From contig QKJR01000025.1 of the NCBI GenBank assembly GCA_003249215.1, positions 1-59,684 of the forward strand: a DNA stretch of 59,684 nt. The letters run 5' to 3'. Below, one piece after another: positions 17,996 to 26,900 of this stretch. This stretch comes from Rhodobacterales bacterium (GTDB lineage Bacteria > Pseudomonadota > Alphaproteobacteria > Rhodobacterales > Rhodobacteraceae). The notes beneath the pieces were generated by a model. That model worked only from the letters and a program-made list of their open reading frames with translations. It was not told the origin of the DNA and searched no databases. Made by a program: the position numbers and the translations under genes. Positions within the stretch are counted from its first letter, which is position 1. The number at the start of each line of letters is the position of its first letter.

Positions 17996-18238
17996 GTTCT
18001 GCTGCGCCTGTGCGAAGGAGCATCCTCACGATCTTGAGCGGAGTCGAAAAGCCTTCGGACAGCCCCGAACCGAGACAGCGACCCGAGCAGAGCGGGTTGA
18101 TGCGCGCCTCCGTTGCTCAGAAACCGCAGGAACGGAATCCCGACCCGGTCGGCGCCGCGCTTTGGGCTCTCGGTCTGGGCAGCCGCACATCCCGAGCACG
18201 GCGAAACACGATCGCCATGCTCTGCATCACGGCGGGCA

Positions 18239-18266
18239 TCACGTTACGGGCGTCACGTTACGGGTG
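18239..18266. repeat. tandem 14-bp repeat TCACGTTACGGG(C/T)G
   Basis: Two adjacent copies, TCACGTTACGGGCG and TCACGTTACGGGTG, differ at one base. The second copy is also framed by CGTCAC and GTGACG, which can pair as a 6-bp stem. The element lies about 80 bases past the end of the ferritin-like gene. It could act in termination or be a protein site; nothing proves either. Confidence 0.5.
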
Positions 18267-18345
18267 ACGCGGCTCCGGGCGATGCGGCGCGCCGATGCCG
18301 CCTGTCGGCATCCCTCCTGCCCTCGGACGGAGATCCCGGTCCGGC

Positions 18346-18840
18346 TCAGACGCCGCCGGAATGGACGATCTCGTAATAAATCTTCTCGAGCTCGGCCTTG
18401 TGCTTGGTTTCCTCGTTCGCCAGGAACATGAACGCGTCCTTGAGCGGCCCGGGTGGGGTGCTCTCGGCCAGTTCGGTATATTGGTCCATGGCCGCGCTTT
18501 CGCGCATCAGCGCATATTGCAGCACCGCCTGATCGTCGGGGTCGATCCCCAGATCAGGGGTGTGGACGCAATCCGAAAACCGCCCATCCGCAACCGGTCG
18601 CGCGATCTCGGCCGACATCACCGCCTCAACCCCCGGATCTTGGGAAAGCTTGGTGAACAGCTCGACATGTTCGAGTTCTTCCTCGGCCAGTTCCTCGACC
18701 AGCCAGCGAATGTTCTTCGACACATTCGGAATCAGCGCGGAATAAAAGGCATGGGCAACACGCTCGAACTCCGTCGCCGTCTCGAAGATCTCTCGAACGC
18801 TCGCCTTGTTCGACAGTTTCGCCTTGTTCGCTTCGCTCAT
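18346..18840 (-). CDS. ferritin-like/rubrerythrin-type diiron protein, last gene of the Mrp-Nuo operon
   Basis: The 164-residue helical protein has two ferritin-like iron motifs: an ExxH in EEELEHVE (Glu55, His58) and another in EETKHKAE (Glu144, His147). Further Glu residues lie near 20-26 and at 114. It has no C-terminal rubredoxin domain, so it is not a full rubrerythrin. The start overlaps the preceding gene by ATGA and follows GGAGGG, so it belongs to the redox operon. Possible roles are peroxide removal or iron handling; this is inference. Confidence 0.8.
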   Translation of the reverse strand: MSEANKAKLSNKASVREIFETATEFERVAHAFYSALIPNVSKNIRWLVEELAEEELEHVELFTKLSQDPGVEAVMSAEIARPVADGRFSDCVHTPDLGIDPDDQAVLQYALMRESAAMDQYTELAESTPPGPLKDAFMFLANEETKHKAELEKIYYEIVHSGGV

Positions 18841-20633
18841 GATATGCCCTCCTGCAGGCTCACCCGTTCCATCACCGATTGCGCGACACGATGGCCATCG
18901 GCCACCGCATTGATCACATCGGGGCCCTTGACCGCATCACCCACGGCAAACAACCAGGGCTCCGAGGTTCTGAAGCCCGCGTCGATCGCGATCCGACCGC
19001 GGTTCCAATCGAGTGCCTCGGTCAGCTCGGCCCCGAGGAGCGAGACATCCGCCATCTGCCCGATCGCCTCGATCACCATCGCGCCTTCATGCACCCGCTC
19101 ATCGGCCTGGTCATAGGCCGGCGCAAAGCGGCCCTGATCGTCGAAGATCGACGTCACGGCCCAGCTCCGCAACCCCGTCACCGCACCCGAAGCATCGCGC
19201 ATCACCTCCTGCGGCCCGCGCTTGTCGATGATCTCGACGCCCTCTTCGGCACCTTCGATCAGCTCCTCGGCATCGGCGAGGAAATGCGCGCGATCCTCGA
19301 GCGCAGTGAGCGTCACGCCGACCGTGCCATGGGTCGCCTTCTGCAACCGCGCCATCGAGCGGGCGATATCGAAGGCCACGTTGCCGCCGCCGATCACCAC
19401 GACGCGCTCGGGCACCGGCACGTCTTCGCCCGCCGTGATCCGGCGCAGCAGGTCCACGGCCTTCTCGACGCCCGGCCCTTCCGAGCCCGGGATCCGCGTG
19501 CCCCGCCCCATCTGTAACCCGATGGCGAGGATCACCGCATCATGATCGCGTTTCAGGTCGTCCAGCGCGATATCCCGGCCCACCCGCATGTTGCAGCGGA
19601 TCTCAACCCCCATCGCCTGAATGACGGCGACGTCGCGGTCGAGCGCATCATAGGGCAGCCGATATTCGGGGATGCCATAGCGCATCATGCCCCCGGGCGC
19701 GGCCAGCGCCTCGAAAACGGTGACGGCGCAGCCCTCGCGCGCCAGATCATAGGCGGCGGTCAGACCGCCGGGCCCCGCGCCGACGATCGCGACACGGTGA
19801 CCATTGGCGGGCTTTGCCCCGCCCACCAGCTCCAGCCGCCGCTCCATCGGCACGTTGTCGATGATGTGGCGCTTGAGCCAGCGGATCGCGATCGGATCGC
19901 CCTCGTGCAGAGCCGCGCAGGAGGTTTCGCATTTATGGGTGCAGATCCGGCCGCAGACCTCGGAGAACGGGTTGGTTTCATAGAGGAGCTGCAAGCCGCG
20001 GTCGTAATCCTGATCGCGCACCGCGGCGATGTAATCGGGGATCGACATATGCGCGGGGCATGTGGCCACGCAGAGCCCGCATTCGACGCAGCGGTCGGCC
20101 TCGAGGATCGCCTCTTCGCGGGTGAAACCGGCGCAGATCTCGCTGAAATTGTCGCCCCTCAGTGCCGGCGCCAGCTCGCCCATATGCGACCGTTTCGTGC
20201 CCGAGAGCTCGCGCCCGCCCTCGCGCCGGTAACCGGCCTCTTTGTCTTTCCACGGCTCCTCGAGCCCCGGGATGAAGCGGAAGGCGTCCGGATCAGTGTC
20301 GACCCAAGTGTATTCGTTCGACATGGTAAGCGAGCCGGTCATGCAGACATCGACGCAGAGCGCGCACCAGCAGCAGCGCCCGTAATCGATCATCGGGCGC
20401 AGACCCGAATCGCCCTTTTCGGTCACCTGCCCCTCGACCGGCACCATGTCGATCGCGCCATTCTGGCAGATCGCCTCGCAGGTGCCGCAGCCGATGCAGG
20501 TCTCCATGTCGTTCTGATGGAAACCGCGATAGCGCTCGGCCGCCTCGCGCCCGATCGGGTCGGGGATCGTGACCGGCGCGTCGAGGACGTGTTTCCAGGC
20601 GGTGAAGGGGGTCAGAACCTCGCGCAGGGACAT
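18837..20633 (-). CDS. NuoI-like ferredoxin domain fused to GltD/NfnL-type FAD/NAD(P)H oxidoreductase
   Basis: The 598-residue protein has a NuoI/MbhN-like N-terminus with two 4Fe-4S motifs (Cys46/49/52/56 and Cys87/90/93/97). A GltD-type cluster domain follows (Cys182/185/188/192, then Cys227/231/235/239). Next come an FAD site GAGPGG (285-290) and a nucleotide site GGGNVAFDIA (415-424). GltD and NfnL proteins pass electrons between NAD(P)H and iron-sulfur partners. The fusion suggests NAD(P)H is the direct electron partner of the membrane complex, replacing NuoEFG. It lies 3 bases after the NuoD-like gene. Confidence 0.88.
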   Translation of the reverse strand: MSLREVLTPFTAWKHVLDAPVTIPDPIGREAAERYRGFHQNDMETCIGCGTCEAICQNGAIDMVPVEGQVTEKGDSGLRPMIDYGRCCWCALCVDVCMTGSLTMSNEYTWVDTDPDAFRFIPGLEEPWKDKEAGYRREGGRELSGTKRSHMGELAPALRGDNFSEICAGFTREEAILEADRCVECGLCVATCPAHMSIPDYIAAVRDQDYDRGLQLLYETNPFSEVCGRICTHKCETSCAALHEGDPIAIRWLKRHIIDNVPMERRLELVGGAKPANGHRVAIVGAGPGGLTAAYDLAREGCAVTVFEALAAPGGMMRYGIPEYRLPYDALDRDVAVIQAMGVEIRCNMRVGRDIALDDLKRDHDAVILAIGLQMGRGTRIPGSEGPGVEKAVDLLRRITAGEDVPVPERVVVIGGGNVAFDIARSMARLQKATHGTVGVTLTALEDRAHFLADAEELIEGAEEGVEIIDKRGPQEVMRDASGAVTGLRSWAVTSIFDDQGRFAPAYDQADERVHEGAMVIEAIGQMADVSLLGAELTEALDWNRGRIAIDAGFRTSEPWLFAVGDAVKGPDVINAVADGHRVAQSVMERVSLQEGIS

Positions 20634-20636
20634 GAC

Positions 20637-21815
20637 TTACCTCTCGATCTCGGGCGGATAGGTGTGCAGCGACACCATCAGCGCCGCCACGTCGGAAATG
20701 TTGGTGCCGGGGATCAGATGCTCGAGGAGCGCCATCGCATGGGTGTAGCTCGGGCCGCGCACATTGATCCGGCGCGGATAGCCCGAGCCGTCGGTGACCA
20801 TGTAATAGCCATACTCCCCGCGCGAGCATTCGCCCTTGATATAGGTCTCGCCGCGCGGAATTTTCCAATGCAGGACGTTCGGAAGGCGCGCCATTACGGG
20901 GCCGGATTTCGGCATCTTTTCAAGGATCTGCCGGATCAGGCCGATGGAGTTGTCGATGTCAGCGCGGCGCACCTTCACGCGGGTGAAGATGTCGCTGTCC
21001 TTCCCGCTCGCGGGGATGAAGTCGAGTTGATCGTAGACGAGATAGGGGCTGTCCTTGCGCACGTCCTTGACGACGCCACCGGCGCGCGCATTCGGCCCGG
21101 TCACACCAAAACGTTCAAACAGCGCGGGGTCGATCACGCCCACGCCCTCGGTGCGCAGCCGGAAGACGGAATTGGAGAACATCACCCGGTCCACATCGGC
21201 CAGATATTTCTCGGCCGTTTGCAGAACCTCTTCCATCCGGGCGGCGAAGCCCTCCGGCAGGTGGCCGCGCACGCCGCCGGGCAGGATGAACATGTGATAG
21301 ATGCGCGCGCCGGTCAGCTCCTCGAACCGGTCGAGCATCAGGTCGCGCACATAGGTCATCCATTGCCCGACAAGCCCGAGCCCGAGCGAGCCGGAGATGC
21401 CGCCTAGAAACATCATGTAGCTGTTGAAGCGGCCCATTTCCAAAATCAGCGTGCGCATCCATGTGGCCATCTCGGGCACTTCGATGCCCGCCAGCTCCTC
21501 GACGGCGGCGGCATAGCAATATTCGTTGAAATCGGGCTCGGGCACGCAGACGCGGCAGACGATCGGAAAGACCTGAATGAAGGTCCGCCGCTCCATCAGC
21601 TTTTCAAAGCCGCGGTGCAGGTAGCCGACATGGGTTTTCCCCTCGACCACCTCATCGCCGCAGACGGTCAGCTCGACCGACATGTTGCCGGTGATGCCGG
21701 GGTGGTTCGGGCCCTGCCAGAGCTTGAGGTATTTCCCGGTTTCGAGATCGACCTCGAGCCGCCCATCCGGGCCCGGCTGGGGGTATTGGCTGCGGTCGGG
21801 TTGGAAGCTCAGCAT
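20637..21815 (-). CDS. nuoD-like: NuoD/MbhL-like large subunit with incomplete NiFe ligands
   Basis: The 392-residue protein aligns with complex I 49-kDa/NiFe-hydrogenase large subunits (HVGYLHRGFEKLMERRT near 62-78, AVEELAGIEVP near 104). The N-terminal hydrogenase CxxC is kept as Cys87-Arg-Val-Cys90. The C-terminal DPCxxC is absent: the end reads SDVAALMVSLHTYPPEIER. A NiFe site therefore cannot form, as in NuoD and MBS/MBX large subunits. It should pack against the NuoB-like subunit at the catalytic cavity. Confidence 0.88.
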   Translation of the reverse strand: MLSFQPDRSQYPQPGPDGRLEVDLETGKYLKLWQGPNHPGITGNMSVELTVCGDEVVEGKTHVGYLHRGFEKLMERRTFIQVFPIVCRVCVPEPDFNEYCYAAAVEELAGIEVPEMATWMRTLILEMGRFNSYMMFLGGISGSLGLGLVGQWMTYVRDLMLDRFEELTGARIYHMFILPGGVRGHLPEGFAARMEEVLQTAEKYLADVDRVMFSNSVFRLRTEGVGVIDPALFERFGVTGPNARAGGVVKDVRKDSPYLVYDQLDFIPASGKDSDIFTRVKVRRADIDNSIGLIRQILEKMPKSGPVMARLPNVLHWKIPRGETYIKGECSRGEYGYYMVTDGSGYPRRINVRGPSYTHAMALLEHLIPGTNISDVAALMVSLHTYPPEIER

Positions 21816-21816
21816 C

Positions 21817-22344
21817 TCAGCCCTCCGGATAGAGTTTGGATTTCATATGGGCGCGCGGGTCGTGGGTCACACGGCCGGGGCGCTCGGCATAGGTCTGCTG
21901 CGAATAGGCGAGGCTGTCGAAATCGCGCCGATAGGGCGGCAGATCGGTCCAGCCTTCGAGGATGAATTCCTCATCGACCCGGGGCGAACCCGGGAAGTCG
22001 ATGCCGAACATCTCCTTCAATTCGCGCTGATAGGTCGCCGCCGTCGGCCAGAGGTCGTGCATATCCTCGCCCACCGCCTCGTCACGGTTCAGCATCACGC
22101 GCACGCCCAAAGTGCGGTCGCCCGCGCGGTCGTTCATCAGGTAAGTGAGCTGAAAAAGCCCGTCTTCCATCCAGTCGACGGCGGTCAGCAGCACCAAGTG
22201 CGTAAACCCGTGGACATCGCGCAGCTCGGTCAACAGACCGCGCAGACGTTCCGCCGGGACGGTGACGAAGCCGAGATTGGCGCGGCGCGGCTCGAAGGGG
22301 CCGAGCGCGTGGCGGGTTTTCAAGTTGGCATGAAGGTCGCGCAT
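21817..22344 (-). CDS. nuoC-like: NuoC/MbhK-like subunit
   Basis: The 175-residue protein carries the 30-kDa complex I signature: YQRELKEMFGIDFPGSP near 110, and acidic VDEEFILEGW before a short C-terminal tail. Longer upstream frames are rejected because the ATG at 22344 follows GTGAGGA and lies 5 bases after the NuoB-like stop. NuoC bridges the NuoD and NuoI subunits and has no cofactor. The protein is separate, not fused to NuoD as in enterobacteria. Confidence 0.85.
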   Translation of the reverse strand: MRDLHANLKTRHALGPFEPRRANLGFVTVPAERLRGLLTELRDVHGFTHLVLLTAVDWMEDGLFQLTYLMNDRAGDRTLGVRVMLNRDEAVGEDMHDLWPTAATYQRELKEMFGIDFPGSPRVDEEFILEGWTDLPPYRRDFDSLAYSQQTYAERPGRVTHDPRAHMKSKLYPEG

Positions 22345-22349
22345 CGTCC

Positions 22350-23042
22350 TCACCAGTTGTAATCCGGCATGTCCCAGTCCTTGATCACGGACTTCTGGGC
22401 GGCCTTGTAGGTGGCGAAATTCTCGGCGTATTTGTTCGCGCCCTCGGCCTTGCCGGCGCGAATGAGCTTTTTCAGCTCCATGAAACCGGCAAGCAAAGCC
22501 TCGGGCCGCGGCATGCAGCCCGCGATATAAAGGTCCACGGGCAGATAGGCGTCGAGACGCTTGATCGTGTTGTAGCTGTCCCAATACATCCCGCCATTGA
22601 TCGTGCAGGAGCCGAGCCCGATCACGTATTTCGGGCCCTGCATCTGCTCATAGGCGCGGATCGCGCGTTTGAGCGTTTTCACCGAGAGATAGCCCGAGAT
22701 GATCAAGAGGTTCGCCTGCCGCGGGGTCGGGCGCCACTGCACGCCATAGCGATAGGCGTCGAAGCGCGGCGTCATCAGCGGGCGCATCTCGATCGCGCCG
22801 CAGCCGGTGCCAAAGCCTAGGATCCACAGGCTGTTCGCCCGCGCCCAGTTGTAGAAGTTTTCCACGATCTGGAAATAGGCCTTGGGGTGAACCTTGGGCG
22901 CGGCCTCGCAGAAGTAATCCTTCAGGGGCTCGATCAGGATTTCTTGCCCGTCCGGCGTGGTGACGGTGCGCGGCCGCAGCTCTTCGCGCAGCGGCACGGT
23001 GCGGTCGCGGTTCTTCTGGAAGCGTTCGTCGATATCTTTCAT
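22350..23042 (-). CDS. nuoB-like: NuoB/MbhJ-like subunit with a three-cysteine cluster site
   Basis: The 230-residue protein matches the complex I PSST/NuoB family (GYGVQWRPTPRQANLLIISG near 99-117, PVDLYIAGCMPRPEALL near 168). The usual CysCys or CxxC at the first ligand pair is GlyCysGly (Cys81 in GTGCGAIEM). With Cys146 (GLGSCTING) and Cys176 only three ligands remain, so the 4Fe-4S cluster could have one open iron. The archaeal sulfur reductase MBS was reported to use a site-differentiated cluster. This is the key clue to a non-quinone substrate. Confidence 0.88.
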   Translation of the reverse strand: MKDIDERFQKNRDRTVPLREELRPRTVTTPDGQEILIEPLKDYFCEAAPKVHPKAYFQIVENFYNWARANSLWILGFGTGCGAIEMRPLMTPRFDAYRYGVQWRPTPRQANLLIISGYLSVKTLKRAIRAYEQMQGPKYVIGLGSCTINGGMYWDSYNTIKRLDAYLPVDLYIAGCMPRPEALLAGFMELKKLIRAGKAEGANKYAENFATYKAAQKSVIKDWDMPDYNW

Positions 23043-23045
23043 GGC

Positions 23046-23963
23046 CTACACCACCAGGATCGCGAGGACGCCGACCGGCAGCCCCCATTTGAGGAAGAAG
23101 CGGATCGATTGCTCGACGCGGAAGCGGGGATGAACGACGCCGATGATCGCGGGGATCAGGTAAAGCGCGAAGACCTTGAGCGCGAACTCAAGCCAGTTCG
23201 AGGCGCCACCGAAGAAGAGGTTCATGTAGACCACCGTCTTCGCCACCGGGAAGATCGCGCGGTTGGTCTGCATCAGCGCCATATAGGCCGAGTGGTATTC
23301 GGTCGGCGGCCCGATCGGGATTTCCTGCGGCGCGAGCACCACGTCAAAGGGCGCGCGCATCATCGTGCCGACATAGGCGAACATCGCGGCAATCGTGGCG
23401 AGCGGGTTGGTGATCAGCGTCCAATGGGCGATGCCACCCTGTTGCGCCGCGACGATCTGGGGAATGTTGAGCGTGTGATATTGCACCGCGATCGCATAGA
23501 CGGCGAGGGCAAGGGGCAGCTCGGCCGCGGTCGTCTGGCTGAGCCCGCGCGACACGCCGATCGCCGAATGCGGATGGCCGCTTTCCCCCGCGCCCAAGGC
23601 CATGCCGAGCGTGCCGAAGAAGACGAAGTAGAGTGCCAGGATCAGATCACCCGCGAAGGAGAAGTTCTGCGCCCAGGGGAGCCCGTAGATCGTCGGCACG
23701 AAGAGGAGAAGCCCGATGCCCCCCGAGAGCCGGAAGATCGGCCCCATGTAATACATCACCCCGTGGCTGATCTGCGAGCGCAGCGCGAAGTTCTTCACGA
23801 GGTCCACGTAGTTCTGCCAGATCGGGATGCCGTGGCGGCCAGAGACGCGCGCGGCGATCTTCTGCACCAACGCCGTCATCAGGAGCCCGTAGTTCAGCAC
23901 CACGAAGAGCGTGGCCAGCGCATAGAGGATCTGGATCCACTGAAAGCCGGGTTGCGGGGTCAT
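23046..23963 (-). CDS. nuoH-like: NuoH/MbhM-like membrane anchor subunit
   Basis: The 305-residue protein has about eight membrane helices. It keeps the NuoH-type loop acids (GAGESGHPHSAIGVSRG near 123-139, AAELPLALAVYAIA, and the acidic VLAPQEIPIGPPTEYHSAY near 209). NuoH/MbhM connects the peripheral arm to the antiporter-like subunits and forms the entry path for coupling. It overlaps the double-antiporter gene by ATGA and lies three bases before the NuoB-like gene. Confidence 0.9.
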   Translation of the reverse strand: MTPQPGFQWIQILYALATLFVVLNYGLLMTALVQKIAARVSGRHGIPIWQNYVDLVKNFALRSQISHGVMYYMGPIFRLSGGIGLLLFVPTIYGLPWAQNFSFAGDLILALYFVFFGTLGMALGAGESGHPHSAIGVSRGLSQTTAAELPLALAVYAIAVQYHTLNIPQIVAAQQGGIAHWTLITNPLATIAAMFAYVGTMMRAPFDVVLAPQEIPIGPPTEYHSAYMALMQTNRAIFPVAKTVVYMNLFFGGASNWLEFALKVFALYLIPAIIGVVHPRFRVEQSIRFFLKWGLPVGVLAILVV

Positions 23964-26900
23964 GACTGCCCTCCGAAGATGATGGCCCAGGCGACGAGCA
24001 CGAAGAGGACGACCTGCGTCGCATAGAGCTGCCCGTTGCCGGTATAGAGGCGGCGCGTGAGCTCGGCGCCAGCGGTCAGAGCGTCACCGATCCCGCCCCA
24101 GAAGCGCGTCGCCACCGGCGCCTCGAGGAAGCCCACCGCGCGGCGATAGGGCGCGAAGAAGTTCCATGCGAAATGGGTGGTTTCGGGGCGATAGGGCCGC
24201 TCGGCCGAGAAGACGATGTTGAACTGCTTGACCTTTTGCGCGCCGTGCACCTTGGCGAGCAGGATCGCACCGACCGAGACGAAGATGCCGATGATCACCA
24301 GCATGATCCCGACCGGGTTCCAGTGCCCGAACTCAGAGCTCACCGCGCGGCCGGTCCAGATCAGGGGATGATCGCCGAAGACCGTGCCGAGATAGGTATC
24401 GACGCGGCGCAGGATCATGCCGGGCAGCACGGCAAAGCCGATCAGCAGCGCGACATAGATCATCTGCGGCACCAGCATCCAGAACGGCGCCTCCTTGATC
24501 TGGCGATGCGGGTCCTTGAGCTGGCCGAGGAAGATCGTGTGAATGAGCCGGAAGAGATAGAGGAAGCCCACCGGCCCCGCGAGGAAGATCATCACCAGCG
24601 GCAGCCGCAGATCGGTCCCGAGGATGGCATTGTAGAAGATCCAGCGCCCGCCGAAGCCCGAGAGCGGCGGCACCCCCGACATGGCCACGATCCCGATCAA
24701 CACCGAGAAGAAGCTGAAGGGCATCAGCGTGATCAGCCCGCCCATCTGATACATGAGCTTGGTATGCGTGCGCCGATAGACCCCGCCCACCGCAAGGAAG
24801 AGCATGGATTTATAGAGATAGTGGTTGATCACGAACATCAGCGCGAGGAGCCAGCCAAGATGGCTGAAGAGCGCGAGGCCGAAGAGCGCATAGCCCATCT
24901 GGCTGATCGAGCTATAGGCGAGCAGGCGTTTGGCATCCTCCTGAAAGACCGCCAGCACCGCGCCGATGAAGGCCGAGAGCGCGCCGATCCAGGCGAGCAT
25001 GTTGACCAGATCGACGCCCATCAGGCGTTGCCGCCCAAGTTCCGACAGAAGGATGACGATGCCATAGAGCCCGGCCTTGAGCAGCACGCCCGAGACCATG
25101 GGCGAGACGTCGGTCTCGGCCTCGGCATGCGCCCCGGGCAGCCAGATGTGCAGGCCCATCGCGGCGGTCTTGGTCATGAAGCCGAGCGCGAGGAGGACGA
25201 AGACCCAGGGCGCGATCGTCACGGGGATGTCCGAGAGCGCATCGAGCCGCAGGTCGAGCGCCCCCTGCCCCGCGAGCGCGAAGCCCGCGAGCAAAGCGAA
25301 GGCGCCGCCGAGCGAGAACAGGATATAGCTCTGGGCATGGGGCTCGGAGCGCTGACCGCGCAGGATCAGGAAATAGCTGCCGAGCGTCAGGAGCTCCCAG
25401 GCCGCGAAGAACTGGAAGGTGGTGACGGCATCGAGCAGGAGCGCCATCCCCGCATACATCAGCATCGCGGGCGGATAGAAGCCGAGGCGACGGCCGCCCT
25501 CGGTGAAGGAGGCGAGCAAGATCACCGCGCCGCCCGGAAGCATGACGATCGCGAAGATCAGCCGCAGCGGATCATAATCCGGCAGGCGCAGCACGAACCA
25601 GCCGACGAGCCCCAGAATGGCGATCACGTTCTTGATGCGCGCCGGCAAGGGTTCCAGCGCGACGAAGGCGAGCGCAAACAGCACCGGGATCGTGGTGAGC
25701 ACGTTCGAGAGGCCAGACAGAGCCCCCCAGAGCGCGCCGAGCCCCCAGCCCGCGGCAAGCGCGGCGAGAACGATCGCCGTGTCGATCGGGTTTGCGGAGG
25801 GCACCTCCGCGCTCTCGGCCTTCATCGCGCGGCCGAACCAGCGGAAGAGGAAAGCGGCCTCGAGGAGCGATCCGAAGAGCACCGAGCCGAGAACCGGCAT
25901 GCGGCCATGGGCGACCAGCGCCTGCGCAAGCTCCCATTTCGCATAGAAGCCCGGGAACGGCGGCAGGCCGATCAGCATGGCGATGAAGCTCGCGAAGGCC
26001 AGAACGAGGATCGGACGGCGGCGCAGCGCGGCCCAGTCGCCGAGCCCGCGGCCCGGTACGAGGGCCGAAAGCCAGAAGAGCCCCGCCTTGGCCGCGGCAT
26101 GCGCGAGAAGGATGCCGCCTGCGATAAATGCGGTCGCCTCGCCCAGCACATCGCCCTGCCCGATCACGGCGAGCACAAGGCCGAGCTGACCGACCGAGGA
26201 ATAACCGAGCAACCGGCGGTCATTCGTCTGGCGCAGCGCCAGAAGCCCCGCGCCGAGGAAGCTCAGAAGGCCCAGCCCCGTGAGCAGCGGCGCCCAGGCC
26301 GGGCCCGCCACCGCGGCGACCTTGGCCAGCGCAAAGACCGCCGCCGTGCCGGAGCCCGCCGAGAAGAGCGCGGAGAAGCCGGGATGGGCGCTCTCGTAGA
26401 TGTCGAGCGCCCAGCCGTTCGCCGGGAAGGGTTTCAGCTCGACCACCAGGGCGATCAAGAGCAGGAACATCGCGAGCCCCGCCCCCGCGACGCCGGGCGC
26501 CGTGGCCGCGATATGGTCGAGCCCGAGCGCGCCATTCGCGTGATAGGTGAAGACGATGCCGATCAGCAGCAGGATCGAGACGATCTGGCCGATCACCAGA
26601 TATTTGAACCCGGCGGCGAGCGCGCGCGGATCGGGCGAGAGGAGCACGAGGCCCGCGGTCGCGATCGAGATCAGCTCGAAGAAGACGAAGAGGTTGAAGA
26701 TATCGCGCGTGAGGATGAGGCCCGAAAGCGCCATCATCAGCACGAGCAGAACCGCCATCGCCCCGCGCCCGAGCCGCAGGAGGGCCCCGCGCAGCGCGAG
26801 CGCCCCGAGCGCCCCGGCGATGAGCACGGTGGTGACCAGAACCGCCTCGGGCAGGCCGATGTGCAGCGAGATCGCGAAGGGCGCGGGCGCCGCGGCGGTG

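Larger units (their letters stand above)
17944..18345. other. 402-bp region without a convincing gene between convergent operons
   Basis: Short open frames here lack ribosome sites, family motifs and normal composition, and none is believable. The region holds a hairpin after the chemoreceptor gene (17962-17995) and a 14-bp tandem repeat (18239-18266). Nothing else was recognised. It separates the plus-strand chemoreceptor gene from the end of the long minus-strand Mrp/Nuo operon. Confidence 0.6.

Noticed and set aside
17944..18345. Short open frames of 85-154 codons in the gap after the chemoreceptor gene
   Set aside because: They have no ribosome sites, overlap each other in different frames, and show no recognisable domain.
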